DNA from: a virus
Reading direction: 5' to 3' (one strand)
Virus record (IMG/VR): IMGVR_UViG_3300012929_000023
Span: 1 to 51,428 of that record
DNA length: 51,428 nucleotides
The stretch's first letter is position 1. Every line of letters starts with the position of its first letter. Shown here piece by piece: positions 1-6,575 of this stretch. The notes below the pieces were generated by a model. It searched no databases, was not told the origin of the DNA, and saw nothing but the letters and a program-made list of their open reading frames with translations. A program made the position numbers and the translations under genes.

Positions 1-83
1 TAAGGCGGTATACAGACCTTACGCAACCACCCAATACTGTTAGTGATTTCCCAACTTAAGGGCTGCGCTACAGCGGTAACCGC

Positions 84-299
84 TCAATGCTTCGTGGCTT
101 CCTCGGCCGGAGCTTCCGCTGCGGGGTCGACGTCGTCCCAGACGACTGTGTCGTCGAAGGCGACTCCTTCGAGGTAGTCATCGGACTGGACGACTCCAGC
201 GTAAGCAGCTGGATTGATGGCGTATCCGTCAGTATCGACGTATACTGTGGGGTTGACGGGGGTGGGTTCAGCCACTGGCGTATTCTGTTGAACATTCAT
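84..299 (-). CDS. Acidic small phage protein, unknown
   Basis: A 71-residue protein starting MNVQQNTPVAEPTP. It is strongly acidic and rich in Ala, Asp, Glu and Pro, with no membrane segment and no recognised domain. The start has a good Shine-Dalgarno (AAGGAAAG) just upstream. It is the last leftward gene before the left window edge. A second minus frame over the same bases has a low-complexity translation and looks like a shadow. Function unknown; small acidic phage proteins sometimes act as DNA mimics or inhibitors of host enzymes, but nothing in the sequence proves that here. Confidence 0.75.
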   Translation of the reverse strand: MNVQQNTPVAEPTPVNPTVYVDTDGYAINPAAYAGVVQSDDYLEGVAFDDTVVWDDVDPAAEAPAEEATKH

Positions 300-329
300 G
301 TTTCTTTCCTTTGGGACAAAATGTCCTAA

Positions 330-653
330 TTATAGGTGGTGTTTTAGTTCTAATAGAAGTTCGCGGAGTTTAAACCGTTCTCCTTCCATTCGCCACTTGA
401 GATATGGATCATACGAGTATGTCTCATATCCGTTGAAAGTAGTTGGGAAGTACGAAGGGTAGTAATCTCTGCTGAACTTATAATGAGAATCTCGTTTCAG
501 TTGACAGTAACTACAGTCGCAACCTTTACGAATTCCCTGTCGACAATGGAAGTCGACTGCCTTAGAAATCAGGTGTGGAAACTGCTTCTTCGCTATCTCC
601 GTCTCGATCCGACTTCTTATGGTCTCCAGTTTGCTTGTCGAGGTTGTAGACAT
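330..653 (-). CDS. Cys-containing hypothetical protein
   Basis: The reading frame is open further upstream, but I place the start at the internal Met MSTTSTSKLE (107 residues). This reduces the overlap with the upstream gene to 92 nt; the Shine-Dalgarno is weak, so the start is uncertain. The middle carries a C-x7-C-x-C-x2-C pattern (around CRQGIRKGCDCSYCQLK) that could bind zinc, followed by a Tyr-rich stretch and a Leu-rich helical C-terminus. No family recognised. Confidence 0.6.
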   Translation of the reverse strand: MSTTSTSKLETIRSRIETEIAKKQFPHLISKAVDFHCRQGIRKGCDCSYCQLKRDSHYKFSRDYYPSYFPTTFNGYETYSYDPYLKWRMEGERFKLRELLLELKHHL

Positions 654-972
654 CAGAGAAATCACTGTTCTCCAAAGCCTTAGCGATGGCTTTGGTAAAT
701 TTGCCAATCTTCTCATTCAACTTCTTGTACTCTTCGGACTTCACCTTCGAGTAGCTCTCGCTTGCAACCTTACCGTTGATATCGTAGGTCACAACGTCAG
801 GCTTGATCTTCTTTAGATCAACCTCTAATTTTGAAAGCTTGTCCATAGCTTGGACTAAGGAGTCTGATCGACGGTTCAGTTCACGAGAAACTAAAGCGTC
901 GACGACTTTGTCTTCGACCTTCGGAGCGATGTTAATGATTTGTTCTGCAACTTTTGTTTGTACTGAATTCAT
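562..972 (-). CDS. Lys/Glu-rich helical protein, unknown
   Basis: 136 residues starting MNSVQTKVAEQ, with a GAAAGA ribosome site upstream. It is highly charged, with predicted long helices from about residue 30 to 110 (heptad-like Leu/Val spacing), suggesting a coiled coil. There are no catalytic motifs. Its 3' end overlaps the downstream gene in another frame. No function recognised. Confidence 0.75.
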   Translation of the reverse strand: MNSVQTKVAEQIINIAPKVEDKVVDALVSRELNRRSDSLVQAMDKLSKLEVDLKKIKPDVVTYDINGKVASESYSKVKSEEYKKLNEKIGKFTKAIAKALENSDFSDVYNLDKQTGDHKKSDRDGDSEEAVSTPDF

Positions 973-1001
973 TTACTCGGTCTTTCAATGATTTGTTTTA
1001 G

Positions 1002-1235
1002 TTACGATCTCTTGGGTTGTCTGATCCTGTTGGCGTGACGGCTGACAACACGGACAGCAACATGATCCAAAGAACCTGTCCGGTGGAAGCCGACATGGTC
1101 GAGTTCCTTAGCGTCACCTTTATGGACCTTGCCTGCTCGGATTGCTTTTCGTCTAGCTGTGTTACGAGCTTCTCTTCGTTTGACTTGCGCCGGAGAATTC
1201 TCATAGGCAGTTTCTTTCGCGTAATTCCTAGCCAT
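1002..1235 (-). CDS. Conserved small basic phage protein
   Basis: 77 residues starting MARNYAKETAYE, very basic. The layout (an Arg/Lys-rich helix, then GKVHKGDAKELDHVG, then a C-terminal SRHANRIRQPKRS) matches a small protein family I recognise from many tailed phages and often see labelled hypothetical or HNH-like. A single DH pair is present, but a complete HNH zinc site is not. Nucleic-acid binding is likely from charge, but the role is unknown. GGAGG lies 14 nt before the ATG. Confidence 0.75.
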   Translation of the reverse strand: MARNYAKETAYENSPAQVKRREARNTARRKAIRAGKVHKGDAKELDHVGFHRTGSLDHVAVRVVSRHANRIRQPKRS

Positions 1236-1284
1236 ATAGTTAGTAGTCCTAACCTCCTTCTAAAGTGATCTTAATAATTTAAGA

Positions 1285-1440
1285 TCATGATTTTGTAAAT
1301 ACTCTTAATTTGGTATATTCAGTATCGCTCGATCCGAATAGATCGGAGAATTGAATGTTGGTTATGTCTTGGCTGTCCTTGACAGCTCGGGTTGCGTGAA
1401 GCCATGCAGCCATGCAATCAACGATCGTCTGGCGTGGCAT
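1285..1440 (-). CDS. Small hypothetical protein
   Basis: 51 residues starting MPRQTIVDCMAAW. The frame extends upstream to 1506, but the internal ATG at 1440 has a strong AGGAAG Shine-Dalgarno seven bases away and cuts the overlap with the upstream gene to 23 nt, so I prefer it. No recognised domain. It sits at the end of a chain of five very small overlapping genes. Confidence 0.6.
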   Translation of the reverse strand: MPRQTIVDCMAAWLHATRAVKDSQDITNIQFSDLFGSSDTEYTKLRVFTKS

Positions 1441-1588
1441 CGTCACTTCCTGATATGGATAACCTAGGAAGTCCTTCTTCCGACGGATAGTCAGCTTTCT
1501 TACCATGGAAGGTGTCCTTACGACGGTCTTTCTTGGCTTTGATACGCAGGCGTTCTGCGCGATCAGCCGGGTGGTGTGTCTTATTCAT
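1418..1588 (-). CDS. Small basic protein in tiny-gene chain
   Basis: 56 residues starting MNKTHHPADRAERLRIK. The first half is very basic and the C-terminus acidic. The start overlaps the stop of the upstream membrane peptide as ATGA, a classic translational-coupling arrangement, which is the main reason to accept a start without a good Shine-Dalgarno. Function unknown. Confidence 0.55.
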   Translation of the reverse strand: MNKTHHPADRAERLRIKAKKDRRKDTFHGKKADYPSEEGLPRLSISGSDDATPDDR

Positions 1589-1680
1589 TTCAAATAAGCG
1601 TAAATTAAAACACAGACTATTGCACCTAGCATTAACATCGATGCAATTTCTAAGTTATAGATGTGTTCAGCTGTGCTCAT
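1585..1680 (-). CDS. 31-residue single-pass membrane peptide
   Basis: Starts MSTAEHIYNLEIASM and continues into one hydrophobic segment of about 18 residues ending in YAYLK. The start follows the previous stop by one base and the stop overlaps the next ATG, so it is tightly embedded in the operon. Probably inserts in the inner membrane. Phage peptides of this kind may be lysis accessories, superinfection exclusion factors or toxins; nothing here discriminates. Confidence 0.55.
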   Translation of the reverse strand: MSTAEHIYNLEIASMLMLGAIVCVLIYAYLK

Positions 1681-1681
1681 C

Positions 1682-1807
1682 TTAAAACTCCAGCGGTTTA
1701 ATTTTAGGAAGGATTAAGAACTCTTCTTCAACTAAGTAAACTAAAGCATCGGCAGGAGTTAAATCGTTGTAGTTAAGGATGTCTTCTAACGTATATGTAT
1801 CAAGCAT
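1682..1807 (-). CDS. Small acidic protein
   Basis: 41 residues starting MLDTYTLEDILNY, rich in Leu, Glu and Asp, probably helical. The frame is open for 13 more codons upstream but has no ATG, GTG or TTG there. It sits between two membrane peptides with one-base spacing to the next start. Function unknown. Confidence 0.5.
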   Translation of the reverse strand: MLDTYTLEDILNYNDLTPADALVYLVEEEFLILPKIKPLEF

Positions 1808-1830
1808 ATGTTCGGCTTCTTCGTAGGTAA

Positions 1831-1923
1831 TTACGGCGGTCCTATTCCATTAGCCCATAATGCTATGTACTCTACAACAAGACACGAAAGAAAGCCTAGC
1901 CCGAACCAAAATGTCTTATTCAT
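1831..1923 (-). CDS. 30-residue single-pass membrane peptide
   Basis: Starts MNKTFWFGLGFLSCLVVEYI, one membrane segment, ends NGIGPP. Its ATG overlaps the endonuclease VII stop codon as ATGA, supporting coupled translation. Role unknown. Confidence 0.55.
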   Translation of the reverse strand: MNKTFWFGLGFLSCLVVEYIALWANGIGPP

Positions 1924-2237
1924 TTGCGTTTCTTCCGTTTACGTTTTCTTGGTGGGATGATCCATCCAATTCTTCCTGCTCGTAAATATTCACCAGCTCT
2001 TTCAAAAATTCCCGCGTCTCGGTGGCGTCCGATAACACGTCTATTGCAGTAAGTACAGAGCAGTCCCCTGATTTCTCCAGTACGATGGTCATGGTCAACG
2101 CACAATCGGCTTTTGAAGACTCCGTGAGGTCTGCGACATATTGCGCAGCAGCCGCTCTGTTGGAGAAGTAAGTCAGCATATTGTTGCTCCGTTATCCCGT
2201 ACTTCTTAAGTAAGTAATTATTTCTGGTATTGTTCAA
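1920..2237 (-). CDS. Recombination endonuclease VII (HNH/His-Me)
   Basis: A 105-residue protein of the phage endonuclease VII family, which resolves branched DNA and trims recombination intermediates before packaging. Two CxxC knuckles (CAICRRP near residue 32 and CTYCNRR near 61) frame the catalytic LCVDHDHRTG segment followed by IRGLLC, the family signature. The C-terminus is a run of Arg/Lys. The start appears to be TTG and overlaps the upstream 39-residue gene. Length fits the family core. Confidence 0.9.
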   Translation of the reverse strand: MNNTRNNYLLKKYGITEQQYADLLLQQSGCCAICRRPHGVFKSRLCVDHDHRTGEIRGLLCTYCNRRVIGRHRDAGIFERAGEYLRAGRIGWIIPPRKRKRKKRK

Positions 2238-2337
2238 GGTATCCGTTACGGATTAAACGTTGTAACGCTAGGATAGCAACGCCTGTCCAATAGTCTCTAA
2301 GTTCATCATCAAACTTAATTATAAACGATCTTGCCAT
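2218..2337 (-). CDS. 39-residue hypothetical protein
   Basis: Starts MARSFIIKFDDELRDYW and looks like one globular helix-rich peptide. It begins inside the last 23 bases of the nuclease gene and runs 20 bases into the endonuclease VII gene, so it fills the gap between them exactly. No recognised family. Confidence 0.5.
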   Translation of the reverse strand: MARSFIIKFDDELRDYWTGVAILALQRLIRNGYLEQYQK

Positions 2338-3070
2338 TTTTGTCAACTTCAACGATATGAGGGAGTGGATGCTTTACGACTTTAACGAAGTCAACGGGTC
2401 CGGAGGCGTAGAGGAAAGTGCGAAGCCCCGGAAAGCAAATATGCTTGAAGTCCGAGTAGCTAGCTTTCGTATCAAGCGTGATATTACCGCTTTTTCCCTC
2501 GGCTTGAGTGCCGCAAGTACATGCGGGGGCATGATCGCGTCCGACAATCTCTTTGTAAGTACGGACTCGGTCTCTAATGTTTTGTAGTCTAAGGTGGTGT
2601 TCATATAATGCTAAGTGTCCCAGAGTTTTATCCACAGCCAATAGAAAGGCAGATTGTTTATTCCGAACAACGTCGTCATCCAAGCTGCCACCCAGATAGC
2701 CGTCCAGTTGATCCAGATAACCGAACGGATCGTCCGTTGCGATCGACTTATCTTTGAACTTCTTAAAGCCAAAGCTGCTAGCAGACTTGACGTCCACAAG
2801 ATTACCATCAATAACACAGTCACGATGACCTTCGACCCCATCAAAAACGATAGCATCTTGCTCTCCTGTGACTTCGTGGCCAGCTGCCTTTGCTAAGGTT
2901 ATAACTAACGCTTCGATGATGTGTCCGTATCCGTACTTGATCTGCGCCCATGGAGGAAGGGGTTGGGCAAGATGAGGGGTATGGATGGAGTGCCAAAGTG
3001 CTTTCGGACAGCGCGGTCCCATCTGTGACAGACGGAGGCGAGGCGCTGACCTTGGACCCATACTTGCCAT
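2315..3070 (-). CDS. PD-(D/E)XK (RecB/Cas4-like) nuclease
   Basis: A nuclease of the PD-(D/E)XK superfamily common in podovirus replication modules, probably a 5'-3' exonuclease for recombination or host DNA degradation. From the annotated Met the order is: an LRLSQMGPRCPKALW motif, then IKYGYGHIIEALVI (metal-binding Glu), then GHRDCVIDG and LVDVKSASS, which supply the catalytic D...D-x-K. C-terminal cysteines (CTCG) suggest a small zinc or Fe-S like site. The frame stays open and plausible for about 40 codons upstream of 3070 (to about 3193), but contains no ATG, GTG or TTG. The true start is therefore uncertain (see findings). Confidence 0.88.
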   Translation of the reverse strand: MASMGPRSAPRLRLSQMGPRCPKALWHSIHTPHLAQPLPPWAQIKYGYGHIIEALVITLAKAAGHEVTGEQDAIVFDGVEGHRDCVIDGNLVDVKSASSFGFKKFKDKSIATDDPFGYLDQLDGYLGGSLDDDVVRNKQSAFLLAVDKTLGHLALYEHHLRLQNIRDRVRTYKEIVGRDHAPACTCGTQAEGKSGNITLDTKASYSDFKHICFPGLRTFLYASGPVDFVKVVKHPLPHIVEVDKNGKIVYN

Positions 3071-3210
3071 GAGCGCTGTAGATATAGTTGCTCCAAGCGT
3101 GTCGGATATCTGTGTTGTGAGCCAGCCATCTTTACTCCCTATGAGTTTGTAGATGTCAGGAATTAACGAATGTATGTCTGAAATGTGTTTGCTCGACTGC
3201 TAATAGATAG

Positions 3211-3273
3211 GTGTTTAAATGGCCTACGGAGGCCCGTGGTGCGTTTAAATCTTACAAGGCTACCTAAGTAGCC
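3211..3273. repeat. Dispersed intergenic repeat, copy 1
   Basis: Contains two GTTTAAAT boxes (3213 and 3243), each followed by a short hairpin: GGCCT/AGGCC and GGCTAC-ctaa-GTAGCC (3258-3273). The core GGCCCGTGGTGCGTTTAAAT recurs near 9.5 kb and 22.8 kb. It lies in the gap upstream of the nuclease and overlaps the stop codon of the 56-residue gene. Could be a promoter, terminator or mobile repeat. Confidence 0.7.
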
Positions 3274-3430
3274 TTTGGGCAGATTTCTCTTGTTCTTCGA
3301 TGTATTTCTTCAGCATTGGCCTGTTGTTCAGGTCAGGCGGAGCGTTGATGATCGCAGCGGTAACTGGCTTACGATCACAGTCGCACTTCGGATACTGACA
3401 GTGTTCTTTGAACGTAGCTTGACAATCCAT
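3260..3430 (-). CDS. Cys-rich 56-residue protein
   Basis: Starts MDCQATFKEHCQYPKCDC. Four N-terminal cysteines plus a His suggest a small zinc site; the rest is a charged helix. The start overlaps the upstream stop as TGATG, and the stop lies in repeat copy 1. No family recognised. Confidence 0.6.
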   Translation of the reverse strand: MDCQATFKEHCQYPKCDCDRKPVTAAIINAPPDLNNRPMLKKYIEEQEKSAQRLLR

Positions 3431-3741
3431 CAGTGTGCTCCGAAGTAAGTTGCTACAGTCTTGGAGATCATTCCGTAGATAATGAACTGAAGTCCACCGA
3501 GTGGCATAGCTGAAAGGAGAAGTAGCATCACGGTTTCACGGAATGTAAACGTCCACTTCTTCTTCTTATCGTCTTCCTTCTTCTCCGGGGTCTTCTTCTT
3601 AGCTGCTTCGGCTTTCTTCAAAGCCTTCGCTACCTGCTTGCTGATCTTCTTATAGATCGCGACTTCATCTGGAGTCTGCGGGGGTGGAAAACCATACTGC
3701 GGCGGCGGTGGGTATCCATAAGGCGGAGGATATCCATACAT
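3430..3741 (-). CDS. PYG-rich membrane protein
   Basis: 103 residues. The first 22 are a low-complexity Pro/Tyr/Gly run beginning MYGYPPPYGYPPPPQYG. Then come a strongly basic Lys-rich helix (about residues 28-62) and a C-terminal hydrophobic region (about 68-95) that could form one or two membrane passes. This tail-anchored layout suggests a membrane-associated scaffold. It has an excellent ribosome site (GAGAGGAAAC). Part of the Lys-rich coding sequence is duplicated, slightly altered, at about 3908-3938. Confidence 0.7.
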   Translation of the reverse strand: MYGYPPPYGYPPPPQYGFPPPQTPDEVAIYKKISKQVAKALKKAEAAKKKTPEKKEDDKKKKWTFTFRETVMLLLLSAMPLGGLQFIIYGMISKTVATYFGAH

Positions 3742-5758
3742 GATGTTTCCTCTCTTGTTAGTGGAGACTGGGGCCTCGGTTAAGAGGCCCCAGCTCGATC
3801 TCGGCCCGCGATAACCGGGCGTCTGTTGTGCCTCTTAGGGAGGCTGCGAGAGCTGCTGGTGGTTGAGGACGCTGTTACACATCGCCTTCCTCCTTCTTCT
3901 GCCTAGGCGGCTTTCTTCAAAGCCTTTGCTACTGGCTTAGTCACGCTAGTCCGGCGTGTGAATAGATTGTGGTTTGGACTTGGCCTTCGTCAGGGCAAGG
4001 AGGGTATAGTCTACAGAACCCCTAGAATTGCGCTCGCCGTGTAAAGTCTTACTGTGAATGGCCGTTGAACTCCAGTTAGTGACTGTAAGGTCACAGGTAT
4101 GGGCACAGTCCCCTATGTATTTCAAGGTCAGACGGTACATCCACTACGCTTTGTACGCGCCATTGGCCAACGCTTCCGTTACTGCCACGGCCGACACGGT
4201 CGTAGTCTTGTGGTCCCTGAGTCAGGGAAGATAGACAGACGGTAGACTACCGTCCCATCTAGCATCAGTTTCCGTTAGACATCCTATATGACTCTAAAGC
4301 AGCTACTTTGTCCGTAACCCGGCTCGTCGTGCCGACGCGTCTCCGTCATAAGAATGAACGTCTCTCTATGTCTCCCTTCAATATCGGACTCATGTGGCTG
4401 CTAAGCTTTGGTCCTTCTATCCAGAACGATCCATACCCATCACGGTATGTCCTGAGCCATAGTCTTATATCCCGCTACAGAGCACTTACGTGCGCCTCTC
4501 ACCGATTACAGTGGTTTGCTTCAGGATACGACAGCATCTGGGGCTAGCTTCAAAGGCCGCATTTCAGATCATCGCCTCGGAGTTTGGTTACGACCAACGA
4601 CTCCGTACCTTAGACTAATTCCAACGGTACGTCAACTGCTTCGGAGGGGTCCGTACTTCGTCAGTTTAGTCGCAACCGGAGGTTGCTCTATTACCTGCCG
4701 CTACTATATCCACTTGCTGCTGCCTCAGTACGAAGGAGTCGAACCTTCACGCCTGAGTGGATGGGTTTCAGTAGAAGACCTTCCTCTTCTCTAGCTTTGT
4801 TCGGGCTGTTTATCCTAACGGCGGAGAGCCGTTGGAAGATGTACCGGACGTACTTCAGGCAGGCTATACCCACCTTCGGTTCAGTCTCTTACGTTTACTC
4901 ACAGTCACATCCCCACGGGAGAGCCTTCTGCAGCCAAGACAGGTTTTCAACGCGTCTTCTTAAAGCTTATACCGACCGGGTCGGTTGGTGTCGGACATCT
5001 CCCTCACTCACCGCGACTGTTACTCTACCGTTTCGAACGGCGCTTCCTTGTCCAGTAAGCTTAAGCTTTTTAAGCTTACTCAGAAGTGTCCCCTCGCGTG
5101 TATTGTACGTATGTTTAATGTGGTTGTCTCCCACAGAGATATCGGTCAGAACCTTAAGGTATCTTAAGGTTCGTTATACACACCTTAGTTTGCTTGATTT
5201 TAGCCTCCATCCAAGCTCACGGGCATCTGTACGCCTTTGCTTTTCAGGGCCAGTCTCGCCTTGCAGGGCATCGTACAGGCATTACCCCCTACGGGGCTGC
5301 AGAACTACAGTTCAAGGAGGGTGATCTTTACCTACATGTCTTGTAGTCTGGGAGCGCTTCACCTTGTGGAGGGGGCGCGCACACACCAAGCTCGGATCGC
5401 AACTCCGATTACAGCTGTATCGGCTGACACCAAACCATGCGTTTAATGCTACTTGGGATTACGTAGGTGGGTTCAGGCTGACTGCCGCCACACTGCGAGG
5501 ACGGCGGGAGAATAAGAAGCTTTATGCCGCAACTCCCACTGATCATGCTCCGCATCCCTTGTCAGGTCGAGCAAGCCACCACTGTGATGTTGATTCTGTC
5601 GTCAGACTATCCTGCACCACAGATAAAAGAAACAGGCGACACCGTTACTGATGCCGCCTGTGTCCCGGTGCTCGGAGAAGGAGGGCGTAATAAGCACCGG
5701 GTAAAGTAGCCAGAGCTATGGGTAATTGCTTACCTCTTCGTTGGCTCTGGAATAGGTG
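3742..5758. ncRNA. Large structured noncoding region (putative giant RNA)
   Basis: Two kilobases in a gene-dense phage with no convincing gene on either strand. Perfect or near-perfect hairpins occur throughout: 3768-3793 (10 bp), 4079-4094, 4238-4254, 4432-4449, 4482-4493, 4578-4605 (11 bp), 4672-4686, 4817-4833, 5028-5040, 5054-5080 (11 bp), 5149-5172 (10 bp), 5227-5278, 5392-5408, 5482-5510, 5632-5661, 5664-5701 (9 bp) and 5710-5750. Strand evidence is mixed but leans minus. The 5632-5661 stem becomes 12 continuous pairs with two G-U only as minus RNA, and two loops (4482-4493 and inside 5710-5750) become GUAA and GCAA tetraloops. Minus also matches the neighbouring operon. It ends just before two coding genes. 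It resembles in style, but I cannot equate it with, giant phage RNAs such as GOLLD or ROOL. Confidence 0.7.
4724..4757 (-). other. tRNA-minihelix-like hairpin inside the RNA region
   Basis: On the minus strand a five-pair stem GAAGG/CCTTC carries a canonical T-loop (TTCGACT), enclosed by a second five-pair stem CTCAG/CTGAG. This mimics a T-arm stacked on part of an acceptor stem. No D-arm, anticodon arm or matching 5' acceptor strand is found upstream, so it is not a normal tRNA. Confidence 0.5.
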
Positions 5759-5902
5759 TTAACAAAACGAACGAATCTCTTTCAATCCATTAATCATCTG
5801 TTGATACTGATAAGTCCAGTATCCGTAAAACGCAACGATAAGAAACAGTGTTGCAATCGTTGTGCCGATCATGTCGGCTTGGGTACATGTACTCAATTCC
5901 AT
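5759..5902 (-). CDS. 47-residue single-pass membrane protein
   Basis: Starts MELSTCTQADMIGTTI and has one membrane segment (about residues 12-29) ending in FYGYWTYQY, then a short basic tail. AGAAGGAAC precedes the ATG, and the start overlaps the end of the ssDNA-binding gene by 10 bases. It is the last coding gene before the 2-kb structured region. Function unknown. Confidence 0.65.
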   Translation of the reverse strand: MELSTCTQADMIGTTIATLFLIVAFYGYWTYQYQQMINGLKEIRSFC

Positions 5903-6402
5903 AGTTCCTTCTGTGGCGGAGTAGCCATTGTCTCAGCGACTGCTGCTTGCTCCGCTGGTGTGTAATCCTTATGTGGGGTAAATGGATTAAGCTTGTCGAC
6001 ACGTACGGCCTTCAATCGAAGGGCACGTCCTTGTCCTTGTGCTCCGGGTATCCTGTGTTGGTAGCATTCGACAGTCAAGGTAAGATCACTGCCATGTCCT
6101 ACGAGCTGGTCTACTAACGGCATACCATCTGCTTTCATAACAAGTGGAGGAGCTAGTGGAGTGTTCTTACCCTTGACCCACATCTCGGGTTTACGGCTAA
6201 TTTGCATATTGAAGCCGTCTTCGTCCTTCTTGAGTTGGTTCTTAATTCCTTGTATCTGACCAATACCAGTCTGCAGTTCCCGAAGAATACCAAGACTCTT
6301 ATCGTCTGGGTAGAACTTCAATCCCCACTTACCGAACTGATCGAGTGCTACGAAGTGACAGTGCTGCCCCTTGCCTTGAAGGGTAACTAGTTCTGTGGCC
6401 AT
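5893..6402 (-). CDS. Probable ssDNA-binding protein (T7 gp2.5-like)
   Basis: 169 residues beginning MATELVTLQGKGQHCHFVAL. The composition and the core pattern (a beta-rich first half, then DLTLTVECYQ and a late ALRLKAVRVDKLNPF) resemble the OB-fold ssDNA-binding proteins of T7-like phages. The tail is acidic and ends in Leu-Trp-Asn, as expected for a protein-interaction tail. It lies directly downstream of the polymerase and a 57-residue gene, the expected context. Likely coats single strands at the fork and recruits polymerase and helicase. Assignment rests on pattern and neighbourhood. Confidence 0.6.
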   Translation of the reverse strand: MATELVTLQGKGQHCHFVALDQFGKWGLKFYPDDKSLGILRELQTGIGQIQGIKNQLKKDEDGFNMQISRKPEMWVKGKNTPLAPPLVMKADGMPLVDQLVGHGSDLTLTVECYQHRIPGAQGQGRALRLKAVRVDKLNPFTPHKDYTPAEQAAVAETMATPPQKELWN

Positions 6403-6575
6403 TACTTATTAACAATCTCTTTCACTGTGATAATTTCTACGTCTGAGACATCCAAGAACGTCTCTTTGACGTACTCTCTAGCCACAGTCTCCGCGTGTTC
6501 AACGTTATCGCCTTGGATGGTTACAACACCACCGTCACGAATTGTATAATCATATTCGACTTCATAAAAAGGCAT
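6402..6575 (-). CDS. 57-residue hypothetical protein
   Basis: Starts MPFYEVEYDYTIRDGG, beta-rich at the start and with an acidic helix at the end. The start overlaps the polymerase stop (TGATG) and the stop overlaps the next start (TAATG), so all three are co-translated. No family recognised. Confidence 0.7.
   Translation of the reverse strand: MPFYEVEYDYTIRDGGVVTIQGDNVEHAETVAREYVKETFLDVSDVEIITVKEIVNK

Noticed and set aside
68-295. 75-codon minus ORF overlapping the acidic gene
   Set aside because: Low-complexity Thr/Ser/Pro translation without a ribosome site; the other frame is clearly better.
3946-4140. 64-codon minus ORF at the edge of the structured region
   Set aside because: No Shine-Dalgarno, and it overlaps several hairpins; kept as part of the RNA region although a short peptide cannot be excluded.
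3995-4260. Possible group I intron pieces (TATAGTCTA near 4003 and TAGACTA near 4244)
   Set aside because: The order of the two P7 strands is wrong on both strands, and no P3/P4/P6 core or split gene is found.
4720-4770. Resemblance to the 23S rRNA sarcin-ricin loop (CAGTACGAAGGA on plus)
   Set aside because: No peptidyl-transferase or other 23S landmarks are present upstream; the similarity is a chance by-product of the T-arm-like hairpin.
4683-5324. 213-codon open frame on the plus strand in the structured region
   Set aside because: Its translation is rich in Ser, Arg, Cys and Leu like a translated rRNA, it crosses many perfect hairpins, has no ribosome site, and runs against the local operon.
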